Source of the DNA: Halobaculum saliterrae
Lineage (GTDB): Archaea; Halobacteriota; Halobacteria; Halobacteriales; Haloferacaceae
Length of the DNA stretch: 64,000 nt
Direction: 5' to 3'
Assembly: GCF_009831625.1 (NCBI RefSeq)
Contig: NZ_WUUS01000004.1
Span: 263,743-327,742, forward strand
Positions 51,555 through 59,481 of the stretch are shown piece after piece; position 1 is the stretch's first letter; each line of letters starts with the position of its first letter. Under the pieces are notes generated by a model. That model ran no database searches, had not been told where the DNA came from, and saw nothing but the letters and a program-made list of their open reading frames with translations. A program made the translations under genes and the position numbers.

Positions 51555-51956
51555 ATGGAGTACGTCCTTGCGACGAACTCGGTGGCACGGAGCGAGGCGT
51601 TGTGTGAGTACCTGCGGACGCGGATCGACGGGACGGACGTCGTCCACGCCGTCAACTCCCAACGCGGCGGCGACCGGACGACACAGGGGGAACTCGACCG
51701 GGGCGAGGAGGCGCTCGACGTGGTCGACGCGCGGCTCTCGGACGTCGCCGAGGTCCACTGCCACCAGGTCGTCCGGGGGAACGACCCCACGGAGGACCTG
51801 CTCGAGTTCGTCCACCGGCACGACGCCGACGAGATAGTGATGGGGATCCGCAAGCGATCGGCGACCTCGAAGCTGGTCTTCGGGAGCGTCGCGCAGGACA
51901 TCCTCATGACCGCGAACGTGCCCATGCGCGTCGTTCCGGTCCCAGAGCGCCGATAG
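51555..51956 (+). CDS. Universal stress protein (UspA) family
   Basis: 133-residue USP domain: EYVLATNSVARSEALCEYL at the N-terminus, DADEIVMGIRKRSATSKLVFGSVAQDILMTANVPMRVVP at the C-terminus. The nucleotide-binding signature is modified (GIRKRSATSKLVFGS in place of G-x2-G-x9-G). A TTATT box at 51526 lies 27 nt before ATG 51555, predicting a leaderless single-gene transcript. Confidence 0.87.
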   Translation: MEYVLATNSVARSEALCEYLRTRIDGTDVVHAVNSQRGGDRTTQGELDRGEEALDVVDARLSDVAEVHCHQVVRGNDPTEDLLEFVHRHDADEIVMGIRKRSATSKLVFGSVAQDILMTANVPMRVVPVPERR

Positions 51957-52058
51957 CCCGCGCCGGCGACGACGGTCGAACGCCGTGTCACGTGAGCACA
52001 CGTCACTGACCCACACTCCGCCGACCAATTGAAGCGGCGCGGGGTCGAGCGACCCGGT

Positions 52059-52592
52059 ATGCCCGGTCCCGTGTTCCGTCGCGGCGAGGCTGTCGAGTTG
52101 CGGACGGTCGAGGAGGAGGACGCAGGGTTCCTGGCCGAGCTGGTCAACGACCCGCGGGTCCGCTCGGGAACCGCGATGGCGACTCCGGTCAGCGAGGCGG
52201 ACGAGCGCGAGTGGATCGACTCCGTCGGCGACGACGGCGGGGTGCACCTCCTCGTGTGCGTCGACGGCGGCCCCGTCGGGATCGCCGGCGTGAACGCCCC
52301 GAACGAGACGTGGGGTGCGGCGGAGCTCGGGTACCAGTTCGTGCCCGACGCCTGGGGGAACGGCTACGCCACCGATGCCGCCCGCGAACTGTGCGCCCAC
52401 GCGTTCACGGAGCGACGGCTCCACAAGGTGTACGCGAAGGTGTACGAGACGAACCCCGCCTCCGCGCGGGTGCTCGAGAAGGTCGGCTTCACCGAGGAGG
52501 GACGCCACCGCGACGAGGCGTTCGTCGACGGCGAGCACGTCGACGTCAGGCGGTTCGGTCTGCTCGCCGACGAGTGGGTCGAGGATCGATAG
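52059..52592 (+). CDS. RimJ/RimL-type GNAT acetyltransferase
   Basis: 177 residues. The core signature YQFVPDAWGNGYATDAARELCAHAF with W-G-N-G-Y-A-T acetyl-CoA loop and the C-terminal NPASARVLEKVGFTEEGRHRDEAFVDGEHVDV are typical of N-terminal alanine acetyltransferases of ribosomal proteins and of spermidine acetyltransferase-like enzymes. Target unknown. It ends directly next to the convergent TIGR00300 gene. Confidence 0.87.
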   Translation: MPGPVFRRGEAVELRTVEEEDAGFLAELVNDPRVRSGTAMATPVSEADEREWIDSVGDDGGVHLLVCVDGGPVGIAGVNAPNETWGAAELGYQFVPDAWGNGYATDAARELCAHAFTERRLHKVYAKVYETNPASARVLEKVGFTEEGRHRDEAFVDGEHVDVRRFGLLADEWVEDR

Positions 52593-53849
52593 CTACTCCA
52601 CCAGTTCCTCGGCGAGTATCGGGACGAACGTCCCCACGTCGGTGACCATCCCGACGGCCTGCGCGGAGCCGCGATCGAGCAGCTGTGTGACCGTGGCGGG
52701 GTTGATGTCGACACAGACCGTCCGCGTCGTCGACGGGAGGCAGTTCCCGACGGCGACGGAGTGCAACAGCGACGACAGCATGAGCACGAGGTCGGCATCG
52801 CGCGCCTGTTCGCGGATCGCGTTCTGTGCCTCGACGGCGTCGGTGATCGTGTCCGGCAGCGGGCCGTCGTCGCGGATCGAGCCCGCGAGCACGAAGTCGC
52901 GGTCGTTGACGACACACTCGTACATGACGCCCTCGGTGATCAGTCCCTCCTCGACGGCGGCCTCGATGCCGCCCGCGCGGACCACCTCGCTGATCGTGTA
53001 GATGTGGTGCTTGTGCCCCTTTCGCGGGTGCTCCATCGTCTCCACGTCCATCCCGAGGCTGGTCCCGTAGCGCGACCGCTCCATGTCGTGGACGGCGAAG
53101 CCGTTGCCCGCGGAGATCGCGTCGACGTACCCCTCGCGCACGAGTCGCGCGAGCGCGGGGCCGCCGCCCGCGTGGATGACCGCGGGGCCGGCGACGCACA
53201 GCACGCGCCCGCCCTGTGCCTTCGTCTCGGCGATCGCCTCGGCGATGTCGCGGATGAGCGACTCGGAGGGTCGCTCCGCGGAGACGCCGCCCTGCATGAA
53301 GCCGAACGGCCCCGACGAGTCGCGGGGCCGCTCGGGCGGTTTCACCCGGATGCCGGCGTCGCCCGTGACGACGAGGTCCCCCGCCTCGATGCCGTTGAGA
53401 ACCTTCGTCTCGGCGGTGACCTCGCCGTCCTCGGCGACGACGTTTCCGTCCTCGTTCTCGACGCCCTCGACGACGACGGCGCAGTCCATCTCGATGTTCT
53501 CGACGCCCACCCACTCGCCGTCGATCCGGACGTCGGTGGGGTGGTTCGTCGTCGAGTAGAAGCCGTGCGGGACGACGTTGTCCGCGGGTGCGGGGGTCAG
53601 CGTCGCGTCCGTCGGCGCCGCGAGCGTCGCGCCCGACTGGTGCAGTTCGTGGAGGATCGGATGCAACGTCTCCTCGTCGTCGGCGATCACCCGCATTCGG
53701 CAGTACGACTCCTCGTCCTTGCGCGTCCCCACGTGGAACTCCTCGATGTCGAACTCGCCGCCGAGGTCCATCACGACGGTGAACGCGCGCTCCATGAGGC
53801 CGGAGTCGATGATGTGGCCCTCCAGCTCGACCACGTCGCTGACAGTCAT
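52593..53849 (-). CDS. TIGR00300/archaeal ornithine cyclodeaminase family
   Basis: 418 residues matching the archaeal LOR/SDH-like family: an N-terminal ACT-like/LOR domain (VELEGHIIDSGLMERAFTVVMDLGG), the VKPPERPR segment, and a C-terminal Rossmann domain (GRVLCVAGPAVIHAGGGPALARLV, ISAGNGFAVHDMERSRYGTSLG, CVDINPATVTQLLDRGSAQAVGMVTDVGTF). A methanogen member has been shown to be an ornithine cyclodeaminase (ornithine to proline, NAD-dependent), and relatives act as arginine dihydrolase-linked enzymes; I transfer that as the likely role. Lacks similarity to the bacterial mu-crystallin-type Ocd. Confidence 0.85.
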   Translation of the reverse strand: MTVSDVVELEGHIIDSGLMERAFTVVMDLGGEFDIEEFHVGTRKDEESYCRMRVIADDEETLHPILHELHQSGATLAAPTDATLTPAPADNVVPHGFYSTTNHPTDVRIDGEWVGVENIEMDCAVVVEGVENEDGNVVAEDGEVTAETKVLNGIEAGDLVVTGDAGIRVKPPERPRDSSGPFGFMQGGVSAERPSESLIRDIAEAIAETKAQGGRVLCVAGPAVIHAGGGPALARLVREGYVDAISAGNGFAVHDMERSRYGTSLGMDVETMEHPRKGHKHHIYTISEVVRAGGIEAAVEEGLITEGVMYECVVNDRDFVLAGSIRDDGPLPDTITDAVEAQNAIREQARDADLVLMLSSLLHSVAVGNCLPSTTRTVCVDINPATVTQLLDRGSAQAVGMVTDVGTFVPILAEELVE

Positions 53850-53949
53850 ACCGTCCGTGTGCCCCGCGACGCTGAAAAGGTGCTCGTACCCGCGGTATCG
53901 GCCGTGATCGACGGTCAGCCCACCCGACCGTTCGGGGGGTCCGACTCGC

Positions 53950-54444
53950 CTACAGCAGGAGCCCCTTGAGCGCGTTCAGGACGCCCCAGGTGACCTGTGC
54001 GACGACGTTCCCCTGCTCGCCCTTGATGACGATGTCGTCGGATCTGACCGCGTCGGCGAAGCGGTTCGCCGCCTGATCGCCGCTGTTGGCGTCGGCGATG
54101 GTAGATATCGTTTCGCGGTCGGTCTCCATTCGGAGCGTCGCGTCCTCGTGTACCGACTCGCGGAGGTCGACGACGGTCCCGTCGCCGGTCATCCGGAACG
54201 AGTAGACGGCAGTTTCCGCGCCGTCGCTCACGTAGAGGTTCACGCGCTTGTTCTCGATCTGGCCCGCCAGCGGACCGAGGTCGAGCCCGCCGCTCGCGTC
54301 GTTGTACAGGTCGAAGCCCGTCTCGAGCTGTGTGAACACCTCGCCGGACCACGACGGACGGTCCGACTGTGCGGTGACGGGCGCGACCGCGACCGACACG
54401 ACGAGGAGCGATGCGACTGCGAGGGCGAGCGATCTGTTGAACAC
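53950..54444 (-). CDS. Exported hypothetical protein
   Basis: 164 residues from a GTG, with a clear signal peptide (SLALAVASLLVVSVAVAPVTAQS). The mature part has GFDLYNDASGGLDLGPLAGQIENKRVNLYV, VYSFRMTGDGTVVDLRESVHEDATLRMETD and VIKGEQGNVVAQVTWGVLNALKGLLL, resembling an SCP2-like or haloarchaeal secreted family of unknown function. ATAAATA (54469-54475) lies 28 nt before the start and supports the GTG as leaderless start. Confidence 0.78.
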   Translation of the reverse strand: MFNRSLALAVASLLVVSVAVAPVTAQSDRPSWSGEVFTQLETGFDLYNDASGGLDLGPLAGQIENKRVNLYVSDGAETAVYSFRMTGDGTVVDLRESVHEDATLRMETDRETISTIADANSGDQAANRFADAVRSDDIVIKGEQGNVVAQVTWGVLNALKGLLL

Positions 54445-54468
54445 GCCCAGTAGAGGTCGGCCGTGGAG

Positions 54469-54475
54469 ATAAATA
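54469..54475 (-). promoter_or_regulatory. TATA box of the exported protein gene
   Basis: TATTTAT on the minus strand, centre about 28 nt before the GTG at 54444; typical leaderless haloarchaeal arrangement. Confidence 0.6.
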
Positions 54476-54544
54476 CGTACTACGGGTCGGGTGCTGTCCG
54501 GATGCGGTCGGCCCTCAGCGTTCCGCTCGTGGTGGACGGTCCGC

Positions 54545-55492
54545 CTACGGTCGCTCGAGGACGGCGTCGAGGAACGCCACCTCGTGAGCGAGCACCTCGG
54601 TGAAGCGGTCGTCCCACGCGTCGAAGTGTCCCATCGGGAGCGCCACGAGCGAGGAGTCGGGGAGCTCGTCGGCCAGTCGGTCGGTGTACTTGTAGGGGAC
54701 GACCTGATCCTCGGTGCCGGCGACGACGAGGGAGGGACACGTCACCGCCGACGCGTCGGCGACCGGCCGATACCGCGGGAGCGCCAGCAGCGTCCGCGCA
54801 CGGGTTTCGTTCTGCCACGTGGAGTCCCGCGGTATCAACGCCGCGTAGCCGTCGAGCGCGCCGGACTCGTTCAGCGCCGCGAACTCCTCGGGGCGGCCGT
54901 ACACCTTCACCTCGTGCTCCCGCCCGACGAGTCCGGCGAGGCGATCGCGAACGCCGGCACCGATCGCACGCGCTAGGTATCGCGGCGACTTGCTCCGCAG
55001 CAGCGACCGGCCGTCGGCGAACGGCGTCCGCGCGACGACCGCGTCCACGTCGTACCGCTCGGCGGCGACGCCCACGACGTGGCCGCCGCCCAGCGAGACG
55101 CCCCACAGCGCGATCCCGTCGCCGAGGGCGTCGACCCCGCGGACGCGGTCGACGGCCGCCTGCCAGTCGGCGATCTGCCGGCTCGGGAGCACCAACGGCT
55201 CGCCCTCGGAGGCGCCGAATCCGCGGTAGTCGAAGGTGAACGCCGCGTACCCCACGTCCGCGAGGTGTTCGGCGACCCGGTCGAGCCCGAAGACGGCCTC
55301 GGCGGCGAGGCCGTGCCCGAGCACGACCGTGGCCGGTTCGGCCACGTCGCGCGGGCGGTACAGCGTCCCGACGCAGTCGTCGCCGTCGACTGTGAACGTG
55401 AGCCGACGCGTGGCGAACCGCTCGCGCGACGGGGGGTCCCCGCGCACGCGCCGTGCGGGCGGTCGGTCGGGGGTCGCACGCGGGGCGCTCAC
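54545..55492 (-). CDS. Alpha/beta hydrolase
   Basis: 315 residues, GTG start overlapping the upstream stop (GTGA). Catalytic elements: oxyanion HGL in VVLGHGLAAEA, nucleophile in LWGVSLGGGH (GxSxG), acid in AGTEDQVVP, His in MGHFDAW. Residues 1-40 are a non-conserved basic tail followed by TFTVDGDDCVGTLYRP, so the real domain starts around residue 35. Family includes esterases and lipase-like enzymes related to dienelactone hydrolases. Substrate unknown. Confidence 0.83.
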   Translation of the reverse strand: MSAPRATPDRPPARRVRGDPPSRERFATRRLTFTVDGDDCVGTLYRPRDVAEPATVVLGHGLAAEAVFGLDRVAEHLADVGYAAFTFDYRGFGASEGEPLVLPSRQIADWQAAVDRVRGVDALGDGIALWGVSLGGGHVVGVAAERYDVDAVVARTPFADGRSLLRSKSPRYLARAIGAGVRDRLAGLVGREHEVKVYGRPEEFAALNESGALDGYAALIPRDSTWQNETRARTLLALPRYRPVADASAVTCPSLVVAGTEDQVVPYKYTDRLADELPDSSLVALPMGHFDAWDDRFTEVLAHEVAFLDAVLERP

Positions 55493-55923
55493 CGGCGCCC
55501 TCCGTCGCCGGGCGCCGGATCGGGCTCGTCGTCCGCGGCGGCGGTCGCGTGTGGCGCGTCGGCGTCGACGGGGACGTCCGGGTCCGTCTCGACGGTTCCG
55601 AGCACGCGCTCGGAGAACTCCTCCTCGGAGATCCGGTAGCCGGTCAGCTCCTCCAGCCACTCGGCCTCGGCGTGCCACGTCGCCTGCACGTCGTCCTCGA
55701 AGCGCAGCGAGGTGGCGTCCACGCGCAGGGGGTCGAGCTCGCCGGCCTCGACGAGGTCGATCACCGTGTTACAGACGCGACCCATCTCCCCGTGTGCCGG
55801 ACGCTCCGCGGGAAGCGTCGTCGTGTATGCGACGGCGACGCGGTCCGGCGAGAGGCGGACGTCCGCGACGTCGATGCCGTCGGCTCGGAGTTCCTGAGCG
55901 AGCGCCGACTCGTCGATGGTCAT
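55489..55923 (-). CDS. Conserved haloarchaeal protein, partner of the hydrolase
   Basis: 144 residues, acidic. SALAQELRADGIDVADVRLSPDRVAVAYTTTLPAERPAHGEMGRVCNTVIDLVEAG looks like an alpha/beta domain with a helix bearing a conserved cysteine; an Asp/Ala-rich tail ends the protein. It precedes the hydrolase in an operon and is probably translationally coupled. No named domain certain (DUF8159-like from memory). Confidence 0.72.
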   Translation of the reverse strand: MTIDESALAQELRADGIDVADVRLSPDRVAVAYTTTLPAERPAHGEMGRVCNTVIDLVEAGELDPLRVDATSLRFEDDVQATWHAEAEWLEELTGYRISEEEFSERVLGTVETDPDVPVDADAPHATAAADDEPDPAPGDGGRR

Positions 55924-56094
55924 ACCCGCGAATACACTCGGGGGCGACTTACTGGTTCCGGGGACTCGGAGGCCGTCAGAAGCGACGCGGACAACGGGAC
56001 GGCTGGAACGGAGGGGTGGGAGTCCATGTCAGAGGCACTGTGTCCCTCCGTCCCAACGCGAGTTATCGATGATCGTACACCGACTTAACCGCTT

Positions 56095-56112
56095 GGTGAA
56101 CCACCGTTCACC
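56095..56112. promoter_or_regulatory. Perfect palindrome upstream of the HTH/zinc-ribbon regulator
   Basis: GGTGAAC-CACC-GTTCACC, 7-bp arms, about 100 bp before the regulator start at 56213. Symmetry and location in a 289-bp non-coding interval suggest an operator, possibly for autoregulation. Confidence 0.5.
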
Positions 56113-56212
56113 ACGTGTATGGGGCCGGACAGGAGGTGAATCGCAGTACACTCATTCGATCTGATACGTCGAACGGAACACGTATACACATCCGTCCGGC
56201 AGTACGGGTCGG

Positions 56213-57100
56213 ATGGACGACGACGAGGAGGCGTCGAGACGGACGTTCGAGTTGTTGGCGAACGAGACGCGGCTCGGGATCATCTCGACGCTCGGGGAGG
56301 CCAGCGGGGAGGGCGGGTACGCGACGCTGGCGTTCTCGGACCTGCAGGCGGCGACGGGGGTGGAGGACAACGGTCACTTCAACTACCACCTGACGAAGCT
56401 CGTTGGCGAGTTCATCGAGGAGCGCGAGGGCGGATACGCGCTGACGCTCGCGGGGATCCGGGCGTATCAGGCGATCGTTGCATATCGTGTCACTCCCGAG
56501 GTCGAAATAGAGCCGTTCGAGTTCCCTCATAAGGAATCCTGTGTACAATGCGGGGGAACCATCGTCGCACGCTACACGGACGGGCGGTTCATCACGGAGT
56601 GTGAAGAGTGTGGAACCGAGGAACTGAACTACCCGGTTTCCGTCGCCGACTTCGATCCGAACGACCCCGAATCGCTGCTCGACGCCGCGACCCGACGCAT
56701 GATCCGCGATGAGTCGTCGATGTACAACGGGGTCTGTCCGTACTGTGCCGGGCGGGTAGTCTGGACCGTCGAACTTCCGGAGGGCCACTGGGAAGAATCG
56801 AACCTGAGGGGAGACGCGATGGCACACGGCGCCTGCACACGATGTGCATGGTTCCTATACGGGAACGTCGTCGGGAAGATCCGTCACCACCCGGCGATAT
56901 CAGACTTTCTCAGCCGTCATGGGTATGACCCTTGGACCGATCCGCCGTGGGAGGAACAGTACGACTTCGACCACCAGGTTTTGGACGATGATCCGGTGCG
57001 GGTGGAAGTGAGTTACCTCGCCGACGGGGAGTGCCTTGAGGTCACTGTCGACAGTGACCTCGTCGTGCTCAACTACGATATCCGTCTCATAGAGGAGTGA
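56213..57100 (+). CDS. Winged-helix regulator with zinc ribbons
   Basis: 295 residues. N-terminal HTH (ELLANETRLGIISTLGEASGEGG ... FSDLQAATGVEDNGHFNYHLTKLVGEFIE) of the ArsR-like haloarchaeal type (DUF7351 group, from memory). Two cysteine pairs follow in CVQCGG and CEECGT, then CPYCAG and CTRCAW, so two zinc sites are expected; a C-terminal beta domain (VEVSYLADGECLEVTVDSDLVVLNY) closes. GTATACAC about 28 nt before the ATG suits a leaderless transcript. GC content of the coding region is visibly lower than in neighbours. Confidence 0.82.
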   Translation: MDDDEEASRRTFELLANETRLGIISTLGEASGEGGYATLAFSDLQAATGVEDNGHFNYHLTKLVGEFIEEREGGYALTLAGIRAYQAIVAYRVTPEVEIEPFEFPHKESCVQCGGTIVARYTDGRFITECEECGTEELNYPVSVADFDPNDPESLLDAATRRMIRDESSMYNGVCPYCAGRVVWTVELPEGHWEESNLRGDAMAHGACTRCAWFLYGNVVGKIRHHPAISDFLSRHGYDPWTDPPWEEQYDFDHQVLDDDPVRVEVSYLADGECLEVTVDSDLVVLNYDIRLIEE

Positions 57101-57113
57101 CGAGGCGACGGCG

Positions 57114-59345
57114 TCAGTTCGCCTCCCCTTCCACGCCCATCCCCAACCGCTCGAACACGAACCCCCACCGCTCGCTGTTCTCGCGCACCTGCATCGACGT
57201 GGGCTTGCCGACGCCGTGACCGGCGTCGTCCTCGACGCGGAGGATCACCGGCTCGTCGCCCGTGTTCCGCTCCTGGACGAGTGCGGTCATCTTGCGTGCG
57301 TGGCTCGGGTGGACGCGGGTGTCGCCGAGCGCGGTCGTGAACATCGTCGCGGGGTAGTCGGTCTCGGGAGCGTTGTGGTACGGCGAGTACTCGCGGATGT
57401 ACGTGAACGCCTCCGGGTCCTCCTCGGGCTGGCCGTACTCCGTCGTCCACGAGGCGCCGAGCAGGAACCGGTGGAACCGAAGCATGTCGAGCAGCGGCAC
57501 GTGACACAGCGCGACCGCCCAGCGGTTGGGACGCTGAGTGATCAGTGCGCCGACGAGCAGGCCGCCGTTGGAGCCGCCGACGACGCCGATTCGGTCGGGG
57601 TCCGCCCAGCCGGTCTCGGCGATACCGTCCGCGACCGCGAGCGCGTCGTCGAACACGCGCTGTTTGTTCTCCCGGCGGCCGGCCTCGTGCCACGGCTCGC
57701 CGTACTCGGTGCCCCCGCGCAGCGTCGCGAGCACGAACACGCCGCCGGCGGCGAGGAAGGGCAGGCGGAAGCGGTCGAACGTCGGCGTGCGGTTCACCCG
57801 GAAGCCGCCGTAGCCGGAGAGCAGCGCGGGGTTGTCGCCGTCGGGGTCCACGTCGCTCCGGCGGACGACGAACGCCGGCACGTCGGTGCCGTCCGCCGAC
57901 TCGAACCACTCCTGACTCACCTCGATGTCGAACCCGACCTCGGTCGACTGGCGACACAGCGTCTCGGTCGTCCCGTCGTCGAGGTCGACGCGGCGGACGG
58001 CGGGCGGCTCGGCGAACGACTGGACGGTCAGGTACGCTTCGGGCTCGTCGCTGGCCCCGTGGACGCCCGCGACCGTCGGGAACGCCGGGAGCTCGACCGT
58101 CCGCTCGCGCTCCCCGTCGGCGTCGAGGATCGCGAGCTCGGAGCTGGCGTCCCGGTGGTAGTGCGCGAGGATCCGGTCGCCGGCGAGTTCCACACCGCGG
58201 AGGACGGCGTCCGTCTCGGGGACGAGTTCGTCGAACGCCTCCGGGTCGTTCGTCTCGCCCGCGAGCGCAGCGTCGAGCGGCGCGGCGAGGACACGCGATA
58301 AGTCGGCGCCGTGGTCGGTCGCGAGCAGCAGACGATCCCGATCGCCGTCGATCGTCGGCGTGAACACGGCGTCGACGCCGGTAAGCACCGGGCGCAGGTC
58401 CGCCTCCGTGGGGTCGCCGCGGTAGCCGTACACGTCGGAGCGCTCCCACCCCTCGACGTAGCCCGCGATCAGCGCGTCGCCGTCGGTCACGAGCGTCGGC
58501 CACGTGGTCTCCCCGACCTCGTCCGCGACGACGTGGTCGTCCGCGGGGGCCGCGTGGGAGCCGAACTCGTGATAGCGGATCGCCTTGTCGAGTTGGCCAT
58601 CCGAGGGCGCGTCGCCCTCGTCGGCGTCGTCGGAGTCGTTTCCGTCGCCGTCGTCGCCCGCGGCCCCGGTCGTGACGTAGTAGAAGCCCCGGGGCGGCGC
58701 CGCGGACGCGTCGTCGTCGTCGGTATCGGCCGCGTCGTCGGCATCGGTCGCCCCGTCGGCGTCCGCCGACCCGCCGGACTCCACCCACGCGAACCCGTTT
58801 CCTTGGGTTCGCCCGGCGTCCTCCACCGTCTCGACGACCTCGGCGGTCGCCACGTCGACGATCCGGACGTCGTACTGCTCGTCGCCGCCCTCGGCGACGC
58901 CGTACGCGAGGTACGCGCCCTCCGGACCGGGGACGAACCAGTCCATCGAGACGGTGCCGTCGCCGGCCCACCCGTTCGGGTCGACCAGCACGGTCCCCTC
59001 GTCGGTGCCGACGGCGTCCGGACCGTCGTACGCGTACAGCACGGGCTGTTCGTCGTCCGGCCGCTTCACCTCCTGAAACAGGCGGTCGCCGGCGGGGGTG
59101 ACGGGGCCGTACTGGCCGACGCGCCCGAGCGACCCGAACCGGTCGGCCAGCGCCTCGCGGTGCGGGGTATCGAGGACGCCCTCGGCGTACTCGTTCTGTG
59201 CGTCGGTCCACTCGCGGACCTCGTCGTCGTCGCCCTCCAGCCAGCGGTACGGGTCCGTGATCGACTCGCCGTGAAGTTCGTCGGTGACGGTTCGTCGCGG
59301 CGTCTCGGGAGGGCCGTCCGGGCCCGAGGCGTCCGTGTCGGTCAT
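57114..59345 (-). CDS. Prolyl oligopeptidase family (S9A) serine peptidase
   Basis: 743 residues: beta-propeller N-terminal domain beginning DPYRWLEGDDDEVREWTDAQN and alpha/beta hydrolase domain at the C-terminus. Catalytic triad Ser592 (GGSNGG), Asp675 (GDTRVHP) and His710 (DAGHG) are all present. Two Asp/Ser/Ala-rich inserts (about residues 191-218 and 229-250) extend propeller loops. It cleaves post-proline bonds in small peptides and probably acts in the cytoplasm, as it has no signal peptide. Convergent with the regulator gene at 57100. Confidence 0.9.
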   Translation of the reverse strand: MTDTDASGPDGPPETPRRTVTDELHGESITDPYRWLEGDDDEVREWTDAQNEYAEGVLDTPHREALADRFGSLGRVGQYGPVTPAGDRLFQEVKRPDDEQPVLYAYDGPDAVGTDEGTVLVDPNGWAGDGTVSMDWFVPGPEGAYLAYGVAEGGDEQYDVRIVDVATAEVVETVEDAGRTQGNGFAWVESGGSADADGATDADDAADTDDDDASAAPPRGFYYVTTGAAGDDGDGNDSDDADEGDAPSDGQLDKAIRYHEFGSHAAPADDHVVADEVGETTWPTLVTDGDALIAGYVEGWERSDVYGYRGDPTEADLRPVLTGVDAVFTPTIDGDRDRLLLATDHGADLSRVLAAPLDAALAGETNDPEAFDELVPETDAVLRGVELAGDRILAHYHRDASSELAILDADGERERTVELPAFPTVAGVHGASDEPEAYLTVQSFAEPPAVRRVDLDDGTTETLCRQSTEVGFDIEVSQEWFESADGTDVPAFVVRRSDVDPDGDNPALLSGYGGFRVNRTPTFDRFRLPFLAAGGVFVLATLRGGTEYGEPWHEAGRRENKQRVFDDALAVADGIAETGWADPDRIGVVGGSNGGLLVGALITQRPNRWAVALCHVPLLDMLRFHRFLLGASWTTEYGQPEEDPEAFTYIREYSPYHNAPETDYPATMFTTALGDTRVHPSHARKMTALVQERNTGDEPVILRVEDDAGHGVGKPTSMQVRENSERWGFVFERLGMGVEGEAN

Positions 59346-59481
59346 CGATCCTAACATCGGGCCTCGCCGGAAGTAGCTGCCCCTCGGCGGAGCGATTGCC
59401 GGGACCGAGATCCGACCCGGACCGGTGCCGACCCGGTCCGAGGTCGCAGTCGTCTTCGGTGGAGACGGTGATCGCCGACGG

